This document shows positions 46,538 through 64,000 of a stretch of DNA of 64,000 nucleotides, in pieces (position 1 is the stretch's first letter; the number at the start of each line of letters is the position of its first letter). The notes under the pieces are model-generated. The model made no database searches and had not been told where the DNA came from. It saw only the letters and a list, made by a program, of their open reading frames with translations. The stretch spans positions 1,636,501-1,700,500 of the forward strand of contig NZ_SKBR01000002.1 of NCBI RefSeq assembly GCF_013450295.1. Direction: 5' to 3'. Source of the stretch: Streptomyces sp. AJS327. GTDB taxonomy: Bacteria > Actinomycetota > Actinomycetes > Streptomycetales > Streptomycetaceae. The translations under genes were made by a program, and so were the position numbers.

Positions 46538-46558
46538 GGCCCCGCCCGGGCGGGGCCT
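46537..46558 (+). terminator. Hairpin at the end of the thioesterase gene
   Basis: A 22-bp perfect palindrome, AGGCCCCGCCC with GGGCGGGGCCT, starting at the stop codon. Confidence 0.7.
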
Positions 46559-46605
46559 GGTCACCAGCCGTGAGGCCGGAAGCCGCGCCACCCCACGACG
46601 CCCGG

Positions 46606-46697
46606 CCTCGTCCCTCCGGGCCCATTCCCCCTGTGGGCCCGGACGAGGAGGGCCGGGGACCAGCGCACCGACGCCGGTCCCCGGCCCAACCCTCCTC
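46606..46697 (-). terminator. Tandem hairpins after the LAL regulator gene
   Basis: First hairpin: TCCGGGCCCA/TGGGCCCGGA with outer CCTCGTCC/GGACGAGG (46606-46648). Second hairpin: GGCCGGGGACC/GGTCCCCGGCC with outer GAGGAG/CTCCTC (46645-46697). They share bases, so only one can form fully at a time. Confidence 0.6.
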
Positions 46698-46797
46698 CGC
46701 CGTACGCGGTAACACCGCCTGGACACCCGGGAGTTCGGCTGTCAGCACCCACCGGACGGAACCCACGGGAGAGACGGCGCCCACCGGGGCGACGGCC

Positions 46798-49662
46798 TCA
46801 GCCGTCGGCGTGCGGGACGCCCGCCCGCACCGCGGCCAGCCGCTTCGCCAGCTCGGTCCGGTGCTTGACGTCCAACTTCCGGTAGACCCGGGTGAGATGC
46901 TGCTCGACGGTGCTCACCGTGATGAACAGCTTGCCGGAGATCTGCCGGTTGGTGTGCCCCTGCGCCGCGAGGGTCGCCACCCGCCGCTCCGCCTGACTGA
47001 GCCCACCGGGGTGCTGCCGCTGAGCCGACGGGGTGGCGGCGGCCCGTAGACTGACCTCGGCCGTCGTCCGGCCGGTGCGCTGCGCCGTCTGCGGAGCACC
47101 GGTGACCTGGGCCAGCCGCTCCTCCCGTGGCGGAAGGGGACGCGACTCGGCGGAGGTGGCCGCCCGGGCCGAACTCGTCCCGCCGCCCGCCAGCGCGCGG
47201 GCCAACTCGACCCGGTCACCGCAGCCTTCCAGCAGCTCTATCGCCTGTCGCAGCAGCGGAGCACCGTGTTCGGGCGGGCGGAGCCCGGCGAGCAGCCGCA
47301 GCGCGGTACCCCTGGTCCGGTCGTCGACCACCCGCTCCTCGCTCAGCTGCTCCTCCAGCAGCCGCGTCGCCTCACCGTGCTCCCCGTAGGTCAGCCGCAC
47401 CCGGGCCAGGTCCAGCCGCCACGGGACGAGGGCGGCCGTGTCCATCCGCCAGGTGGTGGCCTCCTGACCACACCAGTGCAGATCGTCGAGGGCCGCGCGC
47501 CGCCGCCCCGCCGCCAGGTGGAAGCGGGCGCGGGCCGACAGGTAGTGCAGGCCGACCGGGGTGCGGAACGCCTCGGCGGGTACGGGCTTCGCCAGCCACC
47601 GCACCGCGTCCTCGAAGCGGTTGGTCTCCGTCGCCGTGCCGACCAGGGTGCTCAGCGGCGCGGCCACCGCGATGCCCCACGCCTGCGGGGTGATCACCGA
47701 CAGGGCCGCCCTGGCCTGTTCGTCCGCCTCCCCGAGGAGTCCCAGCCGCAGCGCCGCCTCACCGCGGATGGCGTGCACGATCGCCTTCCAGGTGGGGGCG
47801 TGCCCCAGCGCGGGACGCTTCAGCAGCGCCCGTGTCCAGTCCGCCGCCAGGTCGGGCCGCCCCGAGTAGAGCAGCGCCAGCAGCGGCGCGGCCATCAGCC
47901 CCAGCGCGCCGTCGTCGGCCATGTAGCGCCGGATCATCAGCTCCGCGTTGGGAGCCGTGTCGGGGCGGGCCCGCTCGGGGATGAGCGCGTCGGCGAGCAG
48001 GGTCATGGTGTCCAGCTGGCGTCCGGTCTCCGAGGTCGCCACATCGCCGTCCGCGACCTTCCCGGCGGCCGCCCGCTCCCGCGGATAGCGGTCGGGGAAG
48101 GCGAGGGAGATCCGCAGCCGGGCGGCGGCGAGCTGGGCACGCACCTCCGGATCCCGTTCCTCCCGCCCGGCCACCGACCGCTCGATGGCGCAGGCCGTGT
48201 CCGTCCGGCCGTGCCACAGCAGCGCCGGAACCGCGTTCAGCGCCGCCGGGTCGTACGTGGCCGCGTCGGCGCCCGGTGTGGTCAGCGCCTCCAGGTCGGC
48301 GGCGAGGGACAGCGGGTTGATCTGCCAGCGGGCGCGCACCAGCATCGAGTCCGTCGCCGACCACCGGCCACGGTTCGCCTCCGGGCGGTGGATGAGCCGA
48401 AGACAGGTACCGGCGACGTCCGGGCGTCCCGCGGCCAGCGCCTGGGCCGCGGCGTCCCGCAACGCCACCTGGGCCCAGGCCGGTTCGGCCCAGTCCGCGG
48501 CGACGAGGTGCTGCGCCGTCACCCCCGGCTCGGCTCCGTGGTCGTGCAGCAACTCGGCCGCGCGCCGGTGCAGTTGGCACCGCACCTCGGAGGAGAGATC
48601 GGCCAGTATCGCCCGCGCCACGCGGGGGTGCCGCAGCTCCGTGCCCTTCACCAGCCCGGAACGACGGAGGAGTTGCATCGACTGGACGACGTACTCCGGG
48701 GCGACCCTCAGGAACCGCACCAGTACCTCGTGGGTGACCGGCCGCCCGAAGACCGCCAGTGCCTGCGCGGTGTCGCGCACCTCCGGCTCGTGCCGGTAGA
48801 GGCAGCGCAGTACCGCCTGGTCGAAGGTGCTGTGGACCCCGGTCGCATCCGCCGGGACACCGACCTCCCAGCCGCTCCTGGACGGCGCCTCGCCCGGCCC
48901 GGTGGGCGGCTCGGGGGCGTCGTCGTCGAGGAGGGAGCGCATCAGCAGCGGACTGCCGCCGGTCAGCGTGAGCGCCTCCCGCGCGATCCGCAGCCGGCTC
49001 AGGGGGGAGGGGTGCGTGTGGGCCAGCTCGGTGAGGGCCTCGTCGGACAGCGGGCCGAGGCGCAGCCGGGAGACATGGGGCTGACTCAGCAACTCGGCCT
49101 GGAAGTGCGGGTAGGAGCACCGCAGCATCGGGGACTCGGTGAGGACGGTCAGAACCTGCTTGTGCCGGGTCCGGCGTATCAGGTACAGCAGGCAGCGCAG
49201 GGACTCGGAGTCCGCGTGCTGGACGTCGTCGACCATGAGGACGAGCGGTGCGGGACCGGCCAGGCGCGCCAGGGAACCGAGCAGTTCCTGCACGGTGGTG
49301 GGGGTTCGCCGGGAGGGGGCGTCCCGGGGTGGAGGGGTGCTGGCCGACTCGTCATGAGGGGTGAGGGGGAGGTGGCGGACGGCCGTGGCGATCTCCTGGA
49401 TCGCGATCCGGGTGAGCCCGGAGCTGTCGATGAGCTGGTCCATCACCCCGAACGGCAGCGTGCGTTCGGCCTGTGACCCCGTGGCACTCAGCACGTGGAC
49501 GGGGTGGGCGGCCACCTGCGAGGCGAAGGTCTCCAGCAGCGCGGTCTTACCGCTGCCGACCGCCCCGCTGACCACGATGACCTTGCCCTCCTGCTGACCG
49601 GCGCAGTCGTCGAACGCCGCACGAAGATGTGCGAGTTGTGCTCCCCGCTGAGTCAGTACCAC
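46798..49662 (-). CDS. LAL-type LuxR-family ATPase regulator
   Basis: 954 aa. N-terminal Walker A GAVGSGKTA and Walker B LVLMVDDVQHAD; a long helical middle; C-terminal LuxR HTH (GLSQAERRVATLAAQGHTNRQISGKLFITVSTVEQHLTRVYRKLDV). Large LAL proteins of this type are cluster-situated activators of type I PKS pathways. GTG 49662 is chosen for the AAGGGGGAA six bases upstream. Transcribed opposite to the thioesterase and epoxidase genes. Confidence 0.92.
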   Translation of the reverse strand: MVLTQRGAQLAHLRAAFDDCAGQQEGKVIVVSGAVGSGKTALLETFASQVAAHPVHVLSATGSQAERTLPFGVMDQLIDSSGLTRIAIQEIATAVRHLPLTPHDESASTPPPRDAPSRRTPTTVQELLGSLARLAGPAPLVLMVDDVQHADSESLRCLLYLIRRTRHKQVLTVLTESPMLRCSYPHFQAELLSQPHVSRLRLGPLSDEALTELAHTHPSPLSRLRIAREALTLTGGSPLLMRSLLDDDAPEPPTGPGEAPSRSGWEVGVPADATGVHSTFDQAVLRCLYRHEPEVRDTAQALAVFGRPVTHEVLVRFLRVAPEYVVQSMQLLRRSGLVKGTELRHPRVARAILADLSSEVRCQLHRRAAELLHDHGAEPGVTAQHLVAADWAEPAWAQVALRDAAAQALAAGRPDVAGTCLRLIHRPEANRGRWSATDSMLVRARWQINPLSLAADLEALTTPGADAATYDPAALNAVPALLWHGRTDTACAIERSVAGREERDPEVRAQLAAARLRISLAFPDRYPRERAAAGKVADGDVATSETGRQLDTMTLLADALIPERARPDTAPNAELMIRRYMADDGALGLMAAPLLALLYSGRPDLAADWTRALLKRPALGHAPTWKAIVHAIRGEAALRLGLLGEADEQARAALSVITPQAWGIAVAAPLSTLVGTATETNRFEDAVRWLAKPVPAEAFRTPVGLHYLSARARFHLAAGRRRAALDDLHWCGQEATTWRMDTAALVPWRLDLARVRLTYGEHGEATRLLEEQLSEERVVDDRTRGTALRLLAGLRPPEHGAPLLRQAIELLEGCGDRVELARALAGGGTSSARAATSAESRPLPPREERLAQVTGAPQTAQRTGRTTAEVSLRAAATPSAQRQHPGGLSQAERRVATLAAQGHTNRQISGKLFITVSTVEQHLTRVYRKLDVKHRTELAKRLAAVRAGVPHADG

Positions 49663-50021
49663 TCGTCGTTCCCCCTTGCGTAACACGGCGCGCCACGACG
49701 CGCCGGGCCATTCCCTGTTGCCGCCACTCGTCAGGTGGCACCGGTCCAACGCTCCGGATCAGATAGGTGTACGGCGTGGCACGAGCGGCCGACGGCGGAG
49801 TACCGGGGTCAGCCGGCGCGTCCTTCTTCTTCTCCTCGACCGGCGTTCTCCCGGACGGTCAACTCCACGGTGGTGGGCCATCCGGCGCGACGGGACCGGA
49901 TGAACACGACACCGATACTTGACAGTTGAACCGTGTGTTCCGGGTGTCACAGTGGGTAGAACATCCGTCGCCGCCATCCGTCACACTGCCGACGCTCACC
50001 TCCGCGCCCACCGGTTGTCCG

Positions 50022-50050
50022 CCAATAGACCATTTTGGTCGGGCCATTGG
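50022..50050. promoter_or_regulatory. Nested dyad upstream of the LAL gene
   Basis: Inner GACCA-TTT-TGGTC (50028-50040) inside outer CCAAT (50022) and ATTGG (50046). Part of an 892-bp gene-free region between the LAL and epoxidase genes. Confidence 0.4.
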
Positions 50051-50138
50051 CACGGGGGCGCACACCGGTAGCCGTTCGTTGGATCCCCTTCGTCAGACAC
50101 AGCCTACAGCCCCGACTTTTCCATCGGCTTACCGAAGC

Positions 50139-50154
50139 GTTACCCATGGGCAAC
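50139..50154. promoter_or_regulatory. 16-bp imperfect palindrome
   Basis: GTTACCCATGGGCAAC, symmetrical except for the pair at positions 4 and 13, in the same LAL/epoxidase intergenic region. Confidence 0.35.
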
Positions 50155-50202
50155 AACGCGGTGGTGGCATAAACGGAGTGGTGCATTCCCAACCCCGGAA
50201 TA

Positions 50203-50221
50203 CCCAACTTAGGGGTTGACA
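50203..50221 (+). promoter_or_regulatory. TTAGGGGTT element joined to a TTGACA hexamer
   Basis: TTAGGGGTT at 50209-50217 runs into TTGACA (50216-50221). With ACCC at 50203 it forms a degenerate version of the dyad at 53404. No clear -10 follows. Confidence 0.4.
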
Positions 50222-50424
50222 TAATGCGGGGTACTCCTCTGCCGGCATGCCACCACCTCTCCACCGGTCGCCCAACCCCCCTGTCGCGGAGGGAGATGGC
50301 TGACCAAACACCCTGGCCAGGGCGGCACCTCCACGTCACTCCGGCCGATGGCCGAGGAGCGCGCGCCGCTTAACTCCCCTTCCGGGCCAGGCCACTCGCG
50401 GCCGGACGCGCCCCAACGCGCGCG

Positions 50425-50458
50425 TAGGGGGACGGGAGATGGGCGGAGGTTAGGGGTT
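50425..50458 (+). promoter_or_regulatory. GTAGGGGG and TTAGGGGTT elements before the epoxidase
   Basis: GTAGGGGG near 50424-50431 and TTAGGGGTT at 50450-50458, about 100 nt upstream of the epoxidase GTG. Same pairing as upstream of the thioesterase gene. Confidence 0.4.
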
Positions 50459-50554
50459 GGTGGCCCGGAGGTCCCTCAATAGATTCGGGAGACCAGTCTG
50501 GAAGATCCACTCCAGACGTCGGGCATGCCATGAAAAACGGGAAGGAACCCCCCT

Positions 50555-51952
50555 GTGTCGACGAAGCCCACCCACGGCGTGGTGCTCGGTGGCGGCCTCG
50601 CTGGAATGCTGGCAGCCCGAGTGCTCCGCCGGCATCTCGACCGGGTCACCGTTATCGACCGCGACGAACTCCCTCCAGGACCCGAACTGCGCAAGGGAGT
50701 TCCGCAGGCCCGCCACGCGCACCTGATGTGGTCCGGTGGCGCCCGTCTCATCGAGTCCCTCCTCCCCGGCACCACCGAGCGCCTGCTCTCGGCTGGCGCC
50801 CACCGGGTCGGCGTCCAGGCCGACATGGTCAGCATGTCGGCCTACGGGTGGCAGCGGCGCTTCCCCGAGACCCAGTTCATGCTCGCGGCCAGCCGCCCTC
50901 TCCTGGACTGGGTCATCCGGGACCAGGTGCTCGCTGACGAGGGCGTCACCGTGCTCGCCGAGACCGAGGTCGCCGGGTTCCAGGGTTCCGACGCGCACGT
51001 CGACGCCGTCACCGTCCGGCCCCGGGGCGGGGACACCTCCACCACCCACGCCGCCGACGTGGTCGTCGACGCGACCGGCCGTGGGTCCCGGCTGCGGCAC
51101 TGGATCAGCCCCCTCGGCGTCGCGGAGCCGGAGGAGGAGGTCGTCGACTCCGGCATCACCTACTCCACCCGGGTCTACCGCGCCCCCGAACGGGCCGCCG
51201 CCAAGTTCCCCGTGGTCAGCGTCTACTCCGACTACCGGGTCGACGTCCCAGGGCAGAGCGGTCTCATCCTGCCCGTCGAGAACGGCCAGTGGATCGTCAC
51301 CCTCTCCGGGACGCGGGGCGGCGAACCCCCCACGGACGACGCCGGGTTCACCGCCTTCGCGGAGGGCCTGCGGCACCCGCTCGTCGCGCAGGTCCTGGCG
51401 ACCGCCGAGCCCATAGGCCCGGTGCGCGGCTCGCGCAGCACCGCCAACCGCCGTACGCACTACGACCGGCTCGACCGTTGGCCGGACAACCTCGTCGTCA
51501 TCGGGGACGCCTTCGCCGCGTTCAACCCCATCTACGGCCACGGGATGAGTTCAGCCGCCCGCGGCGCGGCGACCCTGGACCGCACCCTCCGCCGCCGTCT
51601 CGGCAAGCCGGACATGGCCGCCACCGCGATGAAGGGCATCGCGAAGGCCGTTGACGACCCGTGGATTCTGGCCGCCTCCCAGGACGTGTTCTACCCAGAG
51701 TGCCGGGTCGACGCGAAGGACCCCCGGCTGTCCGAGGACCTGCACCGGCGCCAGGACTTCGCGGAGGTCGTCGGCACCGCCGCGCTCGCCGACCCGGTCA
51801 TCGGCGCCGCCTCCGCTGGGGTCGCCACCCTGGCCGCGCCCGCGGACAGCCTCCAGGCGCCCTCGGTGGTCAACGCCCTCCGGAAGGGGGCCGCGTACCC
51901 GCAGCTGACCGAGCCCCCCATCACGGATGAGGAGTGGGCCCTGCTGCGTTGA
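50555..51952 (+). CDS. FAD-dependent polyether epoxidase (MonCI/LasC-like)
   Basis: 465 aa. FAD motif VLGGGLAGMLAARVL at the N-terminus; mid-protein VVVDATGRGSRL; and GDAFAAFNPIYGHGMSSAARGA (GD motif of the squalene-epoxidase/MonCI type). These enzymes epoxidise alkenes of linear polyether precursors. Together with the two MonB-like hydrolases and the PKS this defines a polyether pathway. GGAAGGA precedes GTG 50555. Confidence 0.85.
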   Translation: MSTKPTHGVVLGGGLAGMLAARVLRRHLDRVTVIDRDELPPGPELRKGVPQARHAHLMWSGGARLIESLLPGTTERLLSAGAHRVGVQADMVSMSAYGWQRRFPETQFMLAASRPLLDWVIRDQVLADEGVTVLAETEVAGFQGSDAHVDAVTVRPRGGDTSTTHAADVVVDATGRGSRLRHWISPLGVAEPEEEVVDSGITYSTRVYRAPERAAAKFPVVSVYSDYRVDVPGQSGLILPVENGQWIVTLSGTRGGEPPTDDAGFTAFAEGLRHPLVAQVLATAEPIGPVRGSRSTANRRTHYDRLDRWPDNLVVIGDAFAAFNPIYGHGMSSAARGAATLDRTLRRRLGKPDMAATAMKGIAKAVDDPWILAASQDVFYPECRVDAKDPRLSEDLHRRQDFAEVVGTAALADPVIGAASAGVATLAAPADSLQAPSVVNALRKGAAYPQLTEPPITDEEWALLR

Positions 51953-52308
51953 CCGGCGGAGCGACCCGGGGACTGCCACCGCGGTGAACTACCGCACGCT
52001 GGTCAACGTCCCCGTATCGCGGACCCGTTGGGGCCCCTGGGGCCCACACCCGCCCACGCTGTGGTCCGGCCACCCGGTTCCGTCCGGAACGGTGGCCGGA
52101 GCATCTGCGTGCCGGGAGAACGCGGAGTCGGGACACCCTCAGCCGGTAGCGGCCGGTAGGGGAGACGGAGGAGTGTCCGGAAGTGCCAACCCTCCGGGAG
52201 GGGATGCGCTTCCCCACTCCCGAGGCCCCCATCACCCCCATGTACCTCCGGGGCAGGACGTGACCACGCGGGGGCGATGGGTGATGACCGGAGTGACCGC
52301 TCGGCCCT

Positions 52309-52350
52309 GTCGCCATCAGAACCCGCCGCGTCGCCATCAGAACCCGCCGC
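52309..52350. repeat. 21-bp perfect tandem duplication
   Basis: The unit from 52309 to 52329 is repeated without change at 52330-52350, between the convergent epoxidase and hydrolase genes. The gap 51953-52456 has no gene I can support. Confidence 0.85.
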
Positions 52351-52456
52351 CGTCAGCCGCCGGACAGGTAGAAGCCGCGCCACCTGGCATCCGACGGTGA
52401 CGCGGCTCCATCCCGGCCACTCCCCGCGTGGGTGGGATGGCCGGTGCGTGGGGTGC

Positions 52457-52849
52457 TCAGGAGAGCACGGTGAAATCCGTCTGGCCGGCGATCACGCGAG
52501 TCTCGTAGATCAGGCCAGCCGAGTTCACCCGCAGCAGACTGATCATGTTGAACGCGAAGCGGGTGCCGTCGGAGCTGCCCGGCACGTCCATCGTTCCGGA
52601 GAGGGGCAGCGCCACGCTCTCCCCGTCCAGTGACGCCGTCGGAGTGCCGGGGGTTTCCTGGATACGTCCCGCGATGGCCTGGGACAGATGTGTTCGCAGG
52701 GCGTCCCTGCCCAGCAACGCCGGTGTGCCCACCGGGTCCTGAAAGCGGACATCGGGGGTGAAGAGTGCCAGGACGCCTTCTAGGTCACCGGAATTCATCA
52801 ACCGGCAGTATTCGAGCGCGATGGCTTTGCGCTTCTCCTCGTCGACCAC
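52457..52849 (-). CDS. Polyether epoxide hydrolase/cyclase, MonB/Lsd19-like (SnoaL fold)
   Basis: 130 aa, NTF2/SnoaL-like fold (LEYCRLMNSGDLEGVLALFTPDVRFQDP). D38 and E65 fall at the same numbers as the catalytic Asp/Glu pair known for Lsd19A. Such enzymes open epoxides to form tetrahydrofuran or tetrahydropyran rings. GTG 52849 with GAGAGG upstream. Confidence 0.85.
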   Translation of the reverse strand: MVDEEKRKAIALEYCRLMNSGDLEGVLALFTPDVRFQDPVGTPALLGRDALRTHLSQAIAGRIQETPGTPTASLDGESVALPLSGTMDVPGSSDGTRFAFNMISLLRVNSAGLIYETRVIAGQTDFTVLS

Positions 52850-52889
52850 GACGGTTACCTCTCAGAATCTCCGGACCGAAACCGCGTGC

Positions 52890-53327
52890 TCAGTCGACGA
52901 AACGTACGTCGGAACGGCCCCAGTACACCCGCATATCCTCGATCAGTTCCGACTCACCGACCTGGATCACCAGAGTGCAGGAGTACTCCATGCGCGCGTT
53001 CTCGGGGTCCTCCGGGGTGTCGAGCATTCCGTACCGCACCATCAGCGGACCGTTCGGGAGGAAATTCACCGTGGACGTCACCGGCACCGCCGCGTGCCGT
53101 CCGTCCGGCGCCGCGACCGGCTCGCCGTACGCGTCGTGCACTCCGCCGGTCACCGCCCCCGCGATATGGGAACGCAGGGCCCCGTGGCCGATGCGCTCCC
53201 CGCCGCCGACCGGGTCCTCAAAGCGCACAGCCGGAGAGTAGAGCTTCAGCAAGCCCTCGACATCCCCCGCGTTGATGCGCTCGCAGTGCGCCACGGCCAG
53301 GGCCTTGCACGTCGTTTCGTCGGGCAC
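52890..53327 (-). CDS. Second polyether epoxide hydrolase/cyclase, MonB/Lsd19-like
   Basis: 145 aa, same fold and clearly related (INAGDVEGLLKLYSPAVRFEDPVGG). D38 is kept, but the partner position is D65 rather than Glu. 40 nt upstream of the first hydrolase gene, in the same operon. GTG 53327 chosen; a longer in-frame start at 53468 would run through the operator. Confidence 0.85.
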   Translation of the reverse strand: MPDETTCKALAVAHCERINAGDVEGLLKLYSPAVRFEDPVGGGERIGHGALRSHIAGAVTGGVHDAYGEPVAAPDGRHAAVPVTSTVNFLPNGPLMVRYGMLDTPEDPENARMEYSCTLVIQVGESELIEDMRVYWGRSDVRFVD

Positions 53328-53403
53328 GCTTCCGTCTCTCTCGTCCGTCCGGCGGGTTGCATGCTGGTTCCTGGGATTCTCCCCGGCGGTACGGCGTGGC
53401 GGA

Positions 53404-53444
53404 ACCCCTATGTCAGGGGTGCGAGTGACCCCTAATTTAGGGGT
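53404..53444. promoter_or_regulatory. Two ACCCCT-N5-AGGGGT operators between hydrolases and PKS
   Basis: Two 17-bp dyads, 53404-53420 and 53428-53444 (ACCCCTAATTTAGGGGT), centres 24 bp apart, then a half site and TTGACC near 53461. The region 53328-53721 between the divergent operons has no other gene. Likely binding site of the cluster regulator. Confidence 0.65.
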
Positions 53445-53721
53445 CGTTGGAACCCTTATTTTGACCATTTCGTGACTCGGGTCTCGACGTGGAAGACAGG
53501 GGTTGGTAGTCGCGCGTCACCTTCCTACTCTGGTTGATCTCCTTGGGGAAAGATGAGGCGACGCCTGTCCGATTTGGCGACGATGCGGGATCTGACGTGA
53601 ATTTCCACTGTGCGATACCCCCGCGCCGGGCCCGACGGGCGGTGCCGTGTCACTCCTTACCCAAGGCCGAACGCTGTTACTCGGCTCCGCCCTCACGGGC
53701 TGAGTGTCAAGGGGAGACCTC

Positions 53722-64000
<10,279 letters not shown>

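Overview
The window is high-GC DNA with GTG/ATG starts, ATGA/GTGA gene overlaps, twin-arginine and lipoprotein signals, LAL/LuxR and LysR regulators, a 2-methylisoborneol locus and type I PKS genes. Together these point to a Streptomyces or close relative. It reads like an accessory or chromosome-arm region: pieces of two specialised-metabolite clusters at the ends, with a mosaic of metabolic, transport and defence genes between. I saw no rRNA, tRNA, CRISPR array or transposase.

1-8.5 kb is the right part of a RiPP cluster. It encodes a tRNA-Glu-dependent dehydratase (5' end outside the window), a separate PF14028 elimination/cycloaddition-type protein, a PqqD-like/M50 membrane metalloprotease, an ABC exporter pair and a YcaO cyclodehydratase ending in PHPFP. 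On the opposite strand lies a 58-aa precursor whose last 21 residues are only Ser, Thr and Cys plus one Ala. This is a thiopeptide-like (thiazolylpeptide-type) system. An M20 amidohydrolase is divergent from the precursor.

8.5-24.4 kb holds an exo-muramidase (NamZ type), a macrodomain protein, a NACHT NTPase resembling bacterial NLR-like defence proteins, a polysaccharide deacetylase-fold hydrolase, an asparaginase, a membrane protein facing a LysR-type regulator across a dyad-rich AT-rich region, the lutABC lactate operon, a flavin monooxygenase and a YjbQ protein. 24.4-29.7 kb is a zinc-uptake locus: aztB, aztD, aztC and a second aztD-like gene on the minus strand, with aztA divergent, and a perfect 15-bp Zur-type palindrome between. 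30.2-33.1 kb is a decaying peptide/nickel-type ABC operon with a large internal deletion, two frameshifts and a shortened Walker A.

33.2-45.3 kb holds an MFS transporter facing a LysR regulator, a DinB-like protein, an SDR, and the 2-methylisoborneol operon (family 2B encapsulin/EshA shell, 2-MIB synthase, GPP C-methyltransferase). An aminoglycoside-phosphotransferase-fold kinase, an acyl-CoA oxidase-like protein and a MarR regulator follow.

45.7 kb to the right end is the left part of what is most likely a polyether ionophore cluster: type II thioesterase, LAL regulator, MonCI-like FAD epoxidase, two MonB/Lsd19-like epoxide hydrolases, and a type I PKS starting with a KSQ-AT(malonyl)-ACP loading module. 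PKS module 1 is KS-AT(methylmalonyl)-DH-KR-ACP, and module 2 runs off the window. The DH-KR module would make the trisubstituted alkene that the epoxidase and hydrolases use in polyether formation. A repeated TTAGGGGT-type element, twice a full ACCCCT-N5-AGGGGT dyad, occurs in several intergenic regions of this cluster and is a candidate binding site for its regulator.
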